Assembly: GCA_949358305.1 (NCBI GenBank)
Contig: CASHSZ010000063.1
Location: 25,001 to 65,000 of the forward strand
Direction: 5' to 3'
Source: Strigamia acuminata
Lineage: Eukaryota > Arthropoda > Chilopoda > Geophilomorpha > Linotaeniidae
Length of the DNA stretch: 40,000 nucleotides
Shown here: one piece after another, positions 21,630 through 33,728 of the stretch
Layout: the number at the start of each line of letters is the position of its first letter
Position numbering within the stretch: the first letter of the stretch is position 1
Notes under the pieces: generated by a model
The model's database searches: none
Told to the model about the DNA's origin: nothing
The model's input: the letters and a program-made list of their open reading frames with translations, nothing else
Program-made: the position numbers and the translations under genes

Positions 21630-22439
21630 CTGTAGAGAAGGAATAAATTAAATTAAATTGAATTAAATCGAAGCGCGAGCGCGGTAAAACCGAAAGAAGA
21701 AGGGGTGGAGGTGAGGAAAAGAGACCGAAGGACGAGCGAGAGGGGGGCGCTATAGTTTCACCGCACGACTCGTTGCACTATACGAATTGCCCCGAAACAA
21801 ACGCCTATTTATTTCTTTATTTTTTTTTATTTATTCATTCATTCGTTAATCTCGTCCACTCGTTAAGTTTTATCAAATTCGTTAAACTCGTTCGTCCATT
21901 CGTCAAATTGGTCGTTTCGTCTAGCGACGAGAACAACGGCGACGCTAACGTTTACGCGAGTAACTCGGTGAGTTCGTGCATTCTGCGCACGCAAAACGCG
22001 AACGCGGCCAATTGACAAAATAACATTTTACAAGTAATGGTTTAATAATTTACCTCCGTGTGCGAAGCGCGTGTCGCGTCCATTGTGTCTGTCTGTCTGA
22101 TTTTGGCGAATGAACCGACGCGACGCCCGGTGATAACAATGGCGATAATGACACGCGACGTAGCATACTTCTAGCTAAACAACAATAATAATAATAATTC
22201 ATTAAAAAAATAAAATGAAATAGAATAATTAAATAAACAAACAAAATAATAAATAGATAAATAAATAAATAAATAAATAAATAAGTCGAAAATAAATAAA
22301 CTAGCGGCGGGACGGGCCGAGGTCAGAGATTTTGCTCCGTTCTCGCGTCTGTCTATTCCGGGTAGAGGGAGGGAGCGAACGGGCGCGCGCCGGACATCGC
22401 TCGGAATTAAAAAACGGGTAACGGGGGAAGACAGACAGT
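21630..22439. other. Intergenic, no gene supported
   Basis: Unrecognised sequence with (AAAT)n at 22257-22285 and short T-rich stretches. Confidence 0.5.
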
Positions 22440-22750
22440 CGAAATTTGATTCCCCGGTCGTGGAATCGACTCCGCGACCCGTGCTTTAACGGTTAATTGG
22501 ATTATCTTCGTCGTGACTTATCGGGATAAAAATTTTATAGAAAATCGGCCGTATCGTATTTTATTTTCATCTTCCGAGGGTCTCGCGTCGTCGTTGTGGA
22601 CGGGAGTCTTCCCGAACACGTTCGACGGGCTTCGCGAATGCTTTCAGATCGGACGCGGAACTCGGGCCCGCCGCTCGGTCGAGCGGCGCCAGTACCCGCC
22701 GAGCGGCGCGGTATCCGATCAAATAACTCCCTTGCTTCGTCACGGTCTCG

Positions 22751-22770
22751 GACTGGCCTTCGGGCCGGTC
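22751..22770 (+). other. UUCG-capped hairpin, repeated in all eight units
   Basis: GACTGGCCTTCGGGCCGGTC. Copies at 23342-23361, 24019-24038, 24664-24683, 25302-25321, 25962-25981, 26552-26571 and 27154-27173. Eight-bp stem, always followed by AAAATAA or close. Could be the 3' end of an RNA or a processing or stability signal. Confidence 0.7.
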
Positions 22771-23034
22771 AAAATAACAAATAAATGAATAAATCGAAAA
22801 TAGAACGCCCCCGTCCCGGCGAGACTAGGGGCGGGTGGCGTCGTTGAGCGGCGGCAGCGGCGGCGGTAGCCCCGACGACTCGCCCCGAAAATAAGCTCCC
22901 GCACCAGCATTCCTTCGTCCGTCTAAACCTCGCAGCGCGTGCGGTCGCGTGCATTCTACTCGTGTCCGGTGTGGCGATCGGTACAGAGTAAAAAAAAGAT
23001 CACCCGAAAAAGAAAGACGATTAAAGTTTTAATT

Positions 23035-23361
23035 CTCCGGTCGTGGAACCGACTTTGCGGTTCGTGCTTTAACCGTTAATTAGGTTATCTTCGTCGCAAC
23101 TCGTCGTAATAAAAATTTCACAGAAAATCAGCCGTTTCGTATTTTATTTTCATCTTCCGGGGGTCTCGCGCCGTCGTTGTGGACGGGAGTCTTCCCGAAC
23201 ACGTTCGATGGGTTTTGCCGACACTTTCAGATCGAATGCGGAACTCGGGCCCGTCGCTCGGTCGAGCGGCGCCAGTACCCGCCGAGCGGCACGGTATCCG
23301 ATACCCGTCTTTTTTAAACCTCCCTTGCTTCGTCGGTCTCAGACTGGCCTTCGGGTCGGTC
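23035..23361 (+). ncRNA. Candidate structured RNA (unit 2 as the example)
   Basis: Strand inferred only from the order of stems. Head stem GAACCG-ACTTTG-CGGTTC: unit 8 has GGACCG/CGGTCC (a compensated pair change) and unit 5 keeps pairing with G-U wobbles, while units 4, 6 and 7 carry one mismatch. Middle stem CGGGA-GTCT-TCCCG here, GAGCGA-GTC-TCGCTC in unit 3, and GATGCGA...TCGCATC in unit 6: different sequences, same fold, same place. Terminal hairpin GACTGGCC-TTCG-GGCCGGTC at 23342-23361, with a paired change to GACCGG in unit 3. Pattern fits selection on RNA structure, but expression is unknown. Confidence 0.45.
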
Positions 23362-23389
23362 AAAATAAATAAATAAATAAATAAATGAA

Positions 23390-23444
<55 letters not shown>

Positions 23445-26400
23445 GTAGGTCGGGAAATAGAACGCGTTCGTCCCGGCGAATAGTGGCAGCTGGGGTCGTC
23501 GAGTGAGTGGCGGCGGCAGCGGCAACCTCGATGACTCGCCCCGAAAATAAAGTCCCGCGTCGGCATCCCTTCGTGCGTCCTTCGTCCGTCTAATCCTCGC
23601 AGCGCGTGCGGTCGCGTGCATTCTACTCGTGTCCGATGTAGCGACCGGTACGAGGTAAAAAAAATATCACACGAAAAAGAAAGACGATTAAAATTTTAAT
23701 TCTCCGGTTGTGGAACCGACTTCGCGGTTCGTGCTTTAATCGTTAATTAGATTATCGTCGTCGCAATTTATCGGAATAAAATTTTTACGGAAAATTGACA
23801 TTTCCGTATTTCATTTTCATCTTTCGGGGGTCTTGCGCCGTCATAATCGGAGCGAGTCTCGCTCGATGCGTTCGACGGACTTTGTGGGAGTTTCCAGATC
23901 GCCAGCGGAACGAGGGGCCGTGGCTCGTCCGAGCGGCGCAGTACCCGTCGAGTGGCGCGGTACCCGAGTTCTTGCATCCAACGGTGGACACATCTTTGTC
24001 GAGAGCACCTCTCGGTCTCAGACCGGCCTTCGGGCCGGTCAAAAAAAATAAACAAATAAATAAATAAATAAATAAATAAACGAGTCGGCGAATAAAGGCG
24101 GTTGGGGTCGCTGGACGGTGGCGGTGGTGGTGGCAGCGGCAACCCCGACGACTCGTCGCAAAAGATAAGCTCCCGCGCCGGCATCCGTTTGCTCGTCTAA
24201 ACCTCGCAGTGCGCGTGCGGTCGCGTGCATTCTACTCGTGTCCGATGTGGCGATCGGCATAGATCACCCGAAAAAGGAAAGACGATTAAAATTTTAATTC
24301 TCCGGTCGTGGCACCGACTTTGCGGCTCGTGCTTTAACCGTTAATTAGGTTATCTTCGTCGTAATTCGTTGGAATAAAATTTTTATAGAAAATCAGCCGT
24401 TATGCATTTTATTTTCATCTTCCGGGGGTCTCGTGCCGTCGTAGTAGGCGTTAGTTTCAATCATCGCGTTCTACGGATTTTGAGGGGATCCTCAGATCGA
24501 GACCAAAGTGAGAGGGCCGTCGCCCCCGTCTCGTGCGCCGCTCGATCCCCGTTGGATGACAAGATGGCATTCGCCTCTCCCACCCGAGGATCGGTCGGTG
24601 GTGCGGTATTTATGCTTGTGCACCAAATGGGTGGTCGACAGGTCCCCAATCGGTCTCGGGCTCAGACTGGCCTTCGGGCCGGTCAAAATAACAAATAAAT
24701 GAATAAATCGGAAATAGAACGCTCCCGTCCCGGCGAGACTAGGGGCGGGTGGCGTCGTTGAGCGGCGGCAGCGGCGGCGGTAGCCCCGACGACTCGCCCC
24801 GAAAAAAGGCTCCCGCACCGGCATTTCTTCGTCCGTCTAAACCTCGCAGCGCGCGTGCGGTCGCGTGCATTCTACTCGTGTCCGGTGTGGCGATCGGTAC
24901 GGGGTAAAAAAAAAATATTACACGCAAAAGGAAAGACGATTAAAATTTTAGTTCTCCGGTCGTGGAACCGACTTTGTGGTTTGCGTTTTAACCGTTAATT
25001 AGGTTATCTTCGTCGCACTTTATCGCAATAAAAATTTTATAGGAAACCCGCCGCTCCGCATTTTATTTTCACCTCCCGGGGGTCTTGCGCCGTCGTATTC
25101 GATGGCAGTCGCCTTCGGTGCGTTCAATTGACCCCGTGAGTGCTTTCGGATCGAGACCGATGTGAGAGGTCGACATTCACGCCCCGACGATCGGTGCGGA
25201 CCACTGGCATTTTTTCACCCATCCGTTTATCGGTCGTCGGTCCGATGCACGCTCCAGCCAGTGATTTTGTCGACGGGTCTCCGAGAGCGGTCTCGGTCTC
25301 AGACTGGCCTTCGGGCCGGTCAAAATAATAAATAAATAAATAAATAAATAAATGGATCGGAAATAGGTCGCACCCGTCCCGGCGAGAATAAGGGTGGGTG
25401 GGTGGCGTCGTTGAGCGACGTCAGCGGCAGCGACGTCAGCGGCAGCGACAGCCCCGACGACTAACTCGCCCCGAAAATAAGGTCCTGCGCCGGCATCCGT
25501 TCGTTCGTTCAAACCTCGCAGCGCTCGTGCGGTCGCGTGCATTCTACTCGTGTCCGACGTGGCGATCGGTACGGAGTAAAAAAAAAAAAGATCATCAGAG
25601 AAAGGAAGACGATTAAAATTTTAATTCTCCAGTCGTGGCACCGACTTTGCGGTTCGTGCTTTAACCGTTAATTAGGTTATCTTCGTTGTGGCAGATTCGA
25701 ATAAAAGTTTTACAAAATAATCGTCGTTTTACATTTTTAAATCATTTCCCAGGGACCGTGTACCGTCGCAGTCGATGCGAGTCCCGGTCATCGCATCCGA
25801 TAGACATTGCGGACGTTTTTCAGATCGAGACTGGAGTACCTGTTGAGTACCAAATGGCCGGTCGGTCGTTGGTGTGGTTCCGTCTCCTAAAATGTTCGTC
25901 GCCATTTTCTGTTGGTCGAGTCGCCTACCATCCAATGGTCGGTCGGTGGGTCTCGGTCTCAGACTGGCCTTCGGGCCGGTCAAAATAACAAATAAATGAA
26001 TAAATCGGAAATAGAACGTCCCCGTCCCGGCCAGAATAGGGGCAGGTGGTGTCGTTGAGCGGCGTCAGCGGCAGCGACAGCCCGGACGAATCGCCCCGAA
26101 AATAAGGTCCTGCGCTGGCATCCGTTTGTTCGTTCAAACCTCGCAGCGCTCGTGCGGTCGCGTGCATTCTACTCGTGTCCGACGTGGCGATCGGTACGGA
26201 GTAAAAAAAAAAAAGATCATCAGAGAAAGGAAGACGATTAAAATTTTAATTCTCCGGTCGTGGCACCGACTTTGCGGTTCGTACTTTAACCGTTAATTAG
26301 GTTATCTTCGTCGTAATTCGTTGGAATAAAAATTTTATAGAAAATGAGCCGTTTCGTATTTTATTTTCATCTTCCGGGGGTCTCGCGCCGTCGTTGTGGA

Positions 26401-27190
26401 CGGGAGTCTTCCCGAACACGTTCGATGGGTTTTGCCAACACTTTCAGATCGAACTCGGGACTCGGGCCCGCCGCTCGGTCGAGCGGCGCACAGTACCCGC
26501 CGAGCGGCGCGGTATCCGATATAAAAGGACCCTTGCTTCGCCACGGTCTCAGACTGGCCTTCGGGCCGGTCAAAATAATAAATAAATAAATAAATAAATA
26601 AGTCCGAAAATGGAACGTATCCGTCCCGACGAATAGATGCGGTTGGGGTCGTTGAGCGACAGCGGCGGCAGCGGCAGCCCCGACGACTCGCCCCGAAAAT
26701 AAGCTCCCTTACCGGCATTCCTTCGACCGTCTAAACCTCGCAGCATGCGTGCGGTCGCGTGCATTCTACTCGTGTCCGATGTGGCGATCGGTACGAGGTA
26801 AAAAAAAATATCACACGAAAAAAGAAAGACGATTAAAATTTTAATTCTTCGGTCGTGGGACCGACTTTGCGGTCCGTGCTTTAACCGATAATTAGGTTAT
26901 CTTCGTCGTAATTCGTTAGAATAAAAATTTTATAGAAAATGAGCCGTTTCGTATTTTATTTTCATCTTCCGGGGGTCTCGCGCCGTCGTTGTGGACGGGA
27001 GTCTTCCCGAACACGTTCGATGGGTTTTGCCAACACTTTCAGATCGAACTCGGGACTCGGGCCCGCCGCTCGGTCGAGCGGCGCACAGTACCCGCCGAGC
27101 GGCGCGGTATTCGATACCCGTCTTTGTAAAAGCAGCCGTGCTTTTTCGGTCTCAGACTGGCCTTCGGGCCGGTCAAAATAATAAATAAAT

Positions 27191-28429
27191 AAGTCGAGAA
27201 TGGGCCACCGCCGGCCGGTGGGGCCAATCGTCGCGGGTGGGCGGGGCAGGCAGCCAACCGTCCACCGATCGATCGATCGATTGATTGATCGACCGACCAA
27301 TCAATCGGTTTTCAGATTTCGGGTTTTCACGGGTCCCAGGTTTTTCAGGTTTTTCAGATTTTTCAGATTTCAGATTTCAGATTTCAGATTTCAGATTTCA
27401 CATCGAATAATGTACGGAGTCTCTTCGGTGCCATTCTCATTTTGACCGTTAAGGACAGACAGACTGCTCCTCGACCAGGACCGACTAATGCGACAACTAG
27501 ACCCGTCGCTCGTCGCGCGAGCCCGCCTCATTTTTTTCGCTCGTTTATTCACGCTTAGTTTTAAGAAAAATTTTCAAATTTTACAAATGTACACGAATAA
27601 AAAGACCGTTTACTTTTCGCTCCAATTGTTTATTCTTTATACGCCTTTACAACTCACTCTTACGAGAAGATAAATAGAAAACGAGAAAATATAATCGATC
27701 GACCACGCCGTCGGCGCCTAACCCGAACCCGTAGTCCCCGCTTCGTTCTTCTCCTCCCCCGTCCACGGGACGGGCCGAACACCGAACACCGAGCGCCGAG
27801 CGCTGCGCGGGCACCTGGTGGCGCAACCGGGCAACATGACGCGGCACGATTCAAAACGCCGATCATTTATTCGTTTCATTTTATTTTGTTTCGTTTCGTT
27901 TCATTTTATTGTTTCACTTTGTTTTATTTTGTTTCATTTTTTCTTTTTAATTCGCATCGCCGAGCGTCGCGTCGCAGCGCCGTGACATCGAGGTGAACAG
28001 CGGATCAAGCTTTTCCCCGCCATTGTTGTGCCCTTCTCCTTCTTCGCGACGCACACGCGTACATATATCGGTTCGTTGGACTCCGTAGAGTGGGAAAAAC
28101 AAACAAACAAACAAACAAAAAAAAAACGAACAAACGAGTAAGTAAGGCTATCCAATCGCATTATTTCTTAAAAAAAAAAAACAAACAAACGAGAGAAGAA
28201 ACGGAGCGGGCGAATAAAAACGGCGTGCCATGCGGGACAGCGTGCGTGAGCACGGAGGAGGGGGGAAACCCCGTCGATATCAAGCGACTAGATTCAACGT
28301 TGGTTTTGTGGTTACTACTCGCGGCGCTATTATTTGTCCGTCCGTTCGTCCGTTAATCGGTCTAACGAATTAACCAATTAATTGATTAAACGACCAATTC
28401 GTTTATAAGTAGGCGATTGATTGACGAAA
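27191..28429. other. Intergenic, no gene supported
   Basis: GATC/GATT repeats at 27266-27302, a run of TTTCAGA repeats at 27330-27395, unrecognised sequence with GC-rich stretch 27700-27860, T-rich and CAAA repeats at 28100-28130. Presumed promoter region of the gene at 28430 lies at its right end; no clear TATA box. Confidence 0.5.
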
Positions 28430-29731
28430 ATGGACGACGAGCAACGAGGAGTGGGCGAAGAACGGACGGGAGTGAACCCCGAGGGCGGAGGTGTCACGGA
28501 GACCCACGCGGAAACGGGCGCCGAGGAGGTGGTGCACGTTTTGTCGTCGCCGTACGGAACAGCGGGAACCGAGAGCGCGGACCCGGGCGCCAGCCAGTCG
28601 TTTCCGAGCACGTTGTCCGGATTGGAAGGTGTGCGCAAACCCCGTCCAATGTAAGTACCACGGCGCGACCGAGTTCGTGCGGGATACCATTTACATTTGT
28701 TTTCGTTTTTCGATAGACGACTCGACAGCGACAACGACGACGACAACGACAATGGCAATGGCAACAACGGCGGTGGCGGCGACAACGGCAACGGCGGCAA
28801 CGAAGCCAACGACGGCAACAGCGGCGGTGACGGGGCAACGGGGCGCGAGGTCGAAGCCATGCAAGCCAAGATCAACACCCTGGAAGTTGAACTGGAAGAA
28901 TTGAGGTCGAACCTCGCCAACCACGGCGAAAGACTGGGGGCTCTCGAGGCGATGCTCCCAGTCCCTCCCAGCGGGTCGCAGTCGCAACAAACAGACTTTG
29001 GCTCCTACGACTCTGCGAAGGTGAGCAACGGCGCCCGCCCGTGTCGTCGATTCACTCGTTTTTTCTTCTTCTTCTTCTTCTTCTTCTCCTTCGTTCAGGA
29101 CAAGCCCGTTCGCAGCAGGGCGGGGATGTGTTGGCTGTGCCGCAGGAAACGCGCGAACTACGCCTACGCCTACGACGACGACGACGGCGACGGCGACGAC
29201 GACGACGATGGCGGCGGATGGAAACCGGCTGGCCCACTCAGGGACATTGGCGATCACTGGCGGAGTGTGCACACCGTGGCCAAAGACTTTGAGGCGGCCA
29301 GGAAATTGCTGCGCGGCCACATCGGCACATTCGACGGCTTTTGCCAGGTACGTATGTGTTTCCTCGCGCGGTCGCTCGGTGTCGTCGCTGAACAAATCGT
29401 ATGTTTTTTTTTTTTTGTTTTTTTACCCGACAGGAACTGTTTTCGACGACGGAGCACGCGCCCGACTGCCCTTTGTGCGACACGCAGCCGGATGACCTGA
29501 GGCAACATCTTTGGACGAAACATAAATTTTACGTACCGATCGCGACGATAAGGTCGAGCATCGACCAAAGGGGGTGCGACGAACCGAAACTACCGGCGCC
29601 GAAACGCCCGGCGCCGCAACGTGTCTCGGATCAACCGAAACGACGAAAGGGCGAGGCAGAAAAGAAGGTGAAAGAAAAACGTTTCGGTTTATTCGTTCGT
29701 CCATTGATTATTTTAATTTTTTATTCACTCA

Positions 29732-29766
<35 letters not shown>

Positions 29767-31017
29767 ACACACACACAGGTAGTCATCCCAGTAGAACAAA
29801 GCTACTTGGACCTGATGAAGGAAGGGTACACGAAGTGGATGTCGAACGTGCGTGACTGACTCGCGTCGAGGACTCGATCAATCTATCGATCGAATTGACT
29901 CGTTCGTTTTCTTTTTCAGGAAGCCATCGACATGGTGCAACAACGCCCGGTGCTGGATCTCCTCTTCGGAAAGGACAAAGTCAGGGGCTTGTTTTCCATG
30001 CCCGCTTCTTTCCCTTCCCCGCGTCCCTCTCCTCTCGCTGGTACCTTTCGCATTGCCCCCGCTGCTGCAACTGCTCTTCGCACCGCCGAACAACAAGCCA
30101 AATCCGCCGCCGAGCAACGCGCCAAATCCGCCGCCGAGCAACGCGCCAAATCCGCCGCCGAGCAACGCGCCAAATCCGCCGCCGAGCAACGCGCCAAATC
30201 CGCCGCCGAGCAACGCGCCAAATCCGCCGCCGAGCAACGCGCCAAATCCGCCGCCGAGCAACGCGCCAAATCCGCCGCCGAGCAACGTGCCAAACCCACC
30301 ACCGAGCAACGCGCCAAATCTACTGTTGTTGCCGCTAAACACGCCGGATCCATTAAACGTGCAGACGACAATAGCAACAGCAGCAGCAGCAGCGGCGGCG
30401 ACGACGACGGCGCCGAGGACAGTGGTGCCGACCTCTTCACCGGCGCCCGCCCCGATCGTGGTGCCGGTGCCGGTGCCACCAGCAAGTCCCGAGAATACGA
30501 CGTCGACCTCTCGCGCGATCCCATCACCGTACGCGGCTTCACTTTCGTGCGTAGTCGGGTACCCGGCATCCCGCTCGTCCGCGACGACGACGATGATGAG
30601 GAACGCGCTCGCCGCGAAGTCCGCAAGAAGAACCGCGCGAAGGTAGAGTGCGAAGGCCAAATGATCCGCGCACAGAGTCGCGAGATACAGCGTCGGCGAG
30701 AAAGTGAGTTCGAACTCGAACACGCCGAACACGAGCCCTCGCCCGGGCACAGTCGCGGCACCGGGTCGCGGTCGCGGTCGCGGTCGCGGTCGCAATCGCG
30801 GTCGCAGTCGCAGTCGCGGTCGCAGTCGCAGTCGCGGTCGCGGTCGCGATCGCAGTCGCGGTCGCGGTCGCAGTCGAAGGAGTCGCGATCGAAGGAGTCG
30901 CGATCGAAGGAGTCGCAGTCGCAGTCGTGGTCGCAGTCGCGGTCATCTTCTTCGCGGCCGTTTTCGCAACCGTTCAAGGTAAGAAACGAAAAATCTCGTC
31001 CCGTATTGTCTCGTTTT

Positions 31018-31048
<31 letters not shown>

Positions 31049-31317
31049 CGTATCCGTTCACAAATTCGCTCGTTTCAAATTTCAGACGTCCCTGTATCGC
31101 CACGATCGGAGTGGTGCCGCTGGCTCCAAGGCAACCGGTTGCGACAGTATCTACTGTCTCGGGGTGGCCGACCCGCGGATCAAATGCTCCGAGTGTTTAT
31201 GCTCGGTGCACGAAGAGTGCGTGGGGCGGCCGTGGACCAAACGACTCGGCCGAAGCGAAGGTTTTGTCTGCAGCGGTTGTCGCGACGAACCCCTCTGCTC
31301 CAAACTGCGGTAGTTTA

Positions 31318-31374
<57 letters not shown>

Positions 31375-31925
31375 GTGGTGTTGATCGTTTTTCGTTCGTC
31401 GAACTAATCCCGAATTTCTCTCGCAGGTGCTCCGTCTACACGACCAAAGAGGGCCTGGCCCGCAAAGAGCACGCTTGCTACCGGCACATCGCGAATGTCC
31501 TCCGAGGCGAGTCGGCGAGTTGGCGGATGAGCGCGTTTAAAAGGACCACCGACGCGCGAGAAGACCTGGTGACGGACCAACACGAGGCGTTGATCAGAGA
31601 CAAGGCGGTGGTACGGGTTAACGAATTGTTCTCTCGTTCGTTCGTTCGCTCGTTTAAATTTCCATCCACGTTTCAGAGTCGATGGCTGGTTCGCAAGATC
31701 GAGGGTCTCTACGAAGCGGAGGTCAGTTTGCTTCCACCGAAAGGCATTCCCCGCATGCCGCCGGATCGTCTCGCGACGATAGTGCCCAAGGTCTTGGTCC
31801 CGGAGTACATGGTCCGGTTGATCGCGGCAACGGAGGATATCGACCGGGACCACGCGGAGTTTCTATTGGAATACTGTGACCGTCCGCCGTATGCACTCGA
31901 CGACCGGAGCTTTGAGTCGGTGTGA
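28430..31925 (+). CDS. Nine-exon gene: coiled coil, double zinc finger, low-complexity repeats, RS-like tract, PHD-like finger
   Basis: Exons 28430-28650, 28717-29020, 29099-29347, 29434-29667, 29779-29847, 29920-30978, 31086-31309, 31427-31610 and 31677-31925; all phases agree, giving 930 aa, stop TGA. Order: disordered N-terminus (1-75); Asp/Asn/Gly run; coiled coil about 110-150; zinc finger 1 (Cys186, Cys189, His228, His233, with an acidic insert); zinc finger 2 (Cys270, Cys273, His283, His288); nine KSAAEQRA repeats from about residue 423; a mixed charged region; an Arg-Ser/Gln-Ser tract at about 643-690; PHD-like finger (Cys731, Cys736, Cys746, Cys749, His754, Cys757, Cys774, Cys777); and a conserved-looking C-terminus of about 140 residues with no domain I recognise. 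A nuclear chromatin or RNA-linked role is inferred from the PHD-like and RS-like parts. The PHD first pair is C-x4-C, unusual. Intron 7 uses GTAGTT and contains about 50 Ts. Confidence 0.7.
30109..30325 (+). repeat. 24-bp coding tandem repeat
   Basis: Nine near-perfect copies of a 24-base unit encoding KSAAEQRA, followed by one diverged copy (KPTTEQRA). Frames 2 and 3 also stay open, giving Pro/Ser/Asn repeats, so the repeat alone does not set the frame; the flanking exon phases do. Confidence 0.85.
30766..30945 (+). repeat. CGGTCG-type coding repeat (RS-like tract)
   Basis: Hexanucleotide-like CGGTCG and CAGTCG units encode alternating Arg-Ser and Gln-Ser, with SKES interruptions. Confidence 0.8.
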
Positions 31926-32143
31926 GCGAGCGAGCGACCGACCGACTTAGAACGACCGACCGACCGACCGACTTAGAACGAACGACCGACCAACCGACTT
32001 AGAACGACCGACCGACCGATTGACCGACCGACCGACCGACTTAGAATGACGCGAGCTGGACAGGCAGACAGCGAGCGAGCGAGGTTGACAACCGAACGCG
32101 CGAGCGACATCGACGACGTCGTCCGCGACCTATTTATTTTTTT

Positions 32144-32210
<67 letters not shown>

Positions 32211-32216
32211 TTTTTC
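31926..32216. repeat. GACC-rich and (TTTA)n repeats after the stop
   Basis: Four to five repeats of a GACCGACC...GACTTAGAAC segment at 31935-32045, then (ATTT)n at 32143-32213. An AATAAA at 32331-32336 could be the polyadenylation signal of the gene ending at 31925. Confidence 0.75.
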
Positions 32217-32439
32217 TCCATTCGTTCATTCATTCGTTCACCCATTCATTTATTTATTTGTTTATGTATACATACATACATATACACGTGTATATATATA
32301 CATTTTGTTGTTGTGTTATCTGCTCTCTCGAATAAATCAGCGAGTAAACCACACGCCTCGCCTCTCTCTCTTCATTTCTTCTCAAAAACGTTCAAATCAA
32401 CCTACGAGGTTGAAACAAACAAAAAAGAAAGAAACCCGA

Positions 32440-32522
32440 AGTAAAGTAAAGTAAAGTAAAGTAAAGTAAAGTAAAGTAAAGTAAAGTAAAGTAGAGTAGA
32501 GTAGAGTAGAGTAGAGTAAAAT
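32440..32522. repeat. (GTAAA)n and (GTAGA)n run
   Basis: About ten GTAAA units passing into GTAGA units. The same GTAAA motif occurs at 8759-8798. Confidence 0.85.
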
Positions 32523-32536
32523 AGAGCACTCGAACC

Positions 32537-32806
32537 GAAAGCGACGAAATTCCAGACGACCACGAAGACGCTTTATCTTCGGCCCCGGGTGGCCGAGCGG
32601 GCAGGGCGACCTGCCGCACGGAGCTGGTGACCGAAGGTTCGCGTCCCGCTCCCGCCGACTTTTCGTTTCACTGATCTTCTGGACAATCCTACTTCTATGA
32701 TTTCTTACAAATGAGTACTTTACTTTATGAACGAATTCTCATGAATACTACTCTCTCGCAAGACCCGCGGGAGGGGGGGTCGAAGGTATCGGCCCTTCTT
32801 TATTTT
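32537..32806 (+). repeat. tRNA-like repeat, copy 2 (short-body type)
   Basis: A box 32590-32600, B box GGTTCGCGTCC at 32636-32646 (one mismatch), TTTT after the head. Inner stem GCAGG-GCGA-CCTGC. The tail has a ...CCCGCGGGAGG segment and a GGTCGAAGGTATCGGCCC block. Confidence 0.7.
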
Positions 32807-33039
32807 ATTTTATTTTATTTTATTTTATTTTATTTTATTTTATTTGATTTGATTTGATTTGATTTGATTTGATTTGATTTCATTTTATTTTATTTCATTC
32901 TTTTTGTTTTTATCCACCCATCTACCTATCAATCTATCCATTTATTCGTTTATCTACATCAACATTGAATGATTGATTTGTATTAGTTGGTTTATTATAC
33001 TGTGACAAGTTCTTGAAAATACTACTCTTCCGCAAGACT
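32807..33039. other. T-rich spacer with (TTTAT)n and (TTGAT)n
   Basis: Pentanucleotide T-rich repeats at 32802-32900, then unrecognised sequence and a partial tRNA-like-repeat tail without head at 33016-33075. Confidence 0.6.
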
Positions 33040-33401
33040 CGCGGGAGGGGGGGTCGAAGGTATCGGCCCTTCTTTATTTTATTTCATTTTATTTTATTCT
33101 ATTTTTAATTTTATTTCCACCTACCTATCTACCCGTCTGTTTATTTATTTGTTTATTTATTTGTTTATTTATTTATTTATTTATTTATTTATTTCTTTCT
33201 TTCTTTCTTTTTTCTTCCTTCGCGGGAGGGGGGGTCGAAGGTATCGGCCCTTCTTTATTTTATTTCATTTTATTTTATTCTATTTTTAATTTTATTTCCA
33301 CCTACCTATCTACCCGTCTGTTTATTTATTTGTTTATTTATTTGTTTATTTATTTATTTATTTATTTATTTATTTCTTTCTTTCTTTCTTTTTTCTTCCT
33401 T
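33040..33401. repeat. Tandem duplication of a repeat tail, period about 181 bp
   Basis: 33041-33220 and 33222-33401 are nearly identical: GCGGGAGG...GGTATCGGCCCTTC, T-rich sequence, TACCTATCTACCCGTCTG and (TTTA)n. This is the tail of the tRNA-like repeat without its head. Confidence 0.8.
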
Positions 33402-33454
33402 TCGTCTCTTTTCCTCTCGTTCGTTCGGCCAAAATGAAACGAATACTCGAATCG

Positions 33455-33728
33455 GAAGCGACGAAATTCTAGACGACCACGAGGACGCTTTATCTTCGGC
33501 CCCGGGTGGCCGAGCGAGTAGAGTGACCTACCGCACGGAGCTGGTGACCGAGAGTTCGAGTCCCGCTCTCCCGACTTTCCGTTTCTCCGAAATTATTCGG
33601 TAGCATCTCTTTCTTTCTTCGTAATTACTCGTTATCGTACTAGTGGTTTATTAATACATTCTCATGGGCAATACTCTCCCGCAAGACCCGCGGGAGGGGG
33701 GGTCGAAGGTATCGGCCCTTCTTTATTT
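33455..33728 (+). repeat. tRNA-like repeat, copy 3 (short-body type)
   Basis: A box TGGCCGAGCGA at 33507-33517, B box AGTTCGAGTCC at 33553-33563. The inner stem here is GTAG...CTAC where other copies have GCAG...CTGC, a compensated change. Confidence 0.7.

Larger units (their letters stand above)
22440..27190. repeat. Tandem array of eight 580-670 bp units
   Basis: Units begin near 22452, 23035, 23702, 24300, 24954, 25627, 26252 and 26847 (periods about 583, 667, 598, 654, 673, 625, 595). Each has a conserved head (CTCCGGTCGTGG...GTTAATTAGGTTATCTTCGT), a variable middle of 200-270 bases, a conserved UUCG-capped hairpin, an (AAAT)n spacer of varying length, and a conserved GC-rich block ending GCGTGCATTCTACTCGTGTC. 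Small frames on both strands are not shared by all units. Confidence 0.9.

Noticed and set aside
22513-27181. Small frames in the tandem array as a repeated protein gene
   Set aside because: Frames differ from unit to unit in length and phase and run into the (AAAT)n spacer; stems, not codons, are kept.
22440-27190. Spliced-leader RNA gene array
   Set aside because: AG-adjacent ATGs made this tempting, but I found no leader followed by a clear donor plus Sm-like site at a consistent position, and units are much longer than needed. It stays an untested idea only.
29878-31103. Long minus-strand frames opposite exon 6 of the large gene
   Set aside because: They arise from the 24-bp and CGGTCG repeats, which leave several frames open; only the plus-strand frame continues through phased exons.
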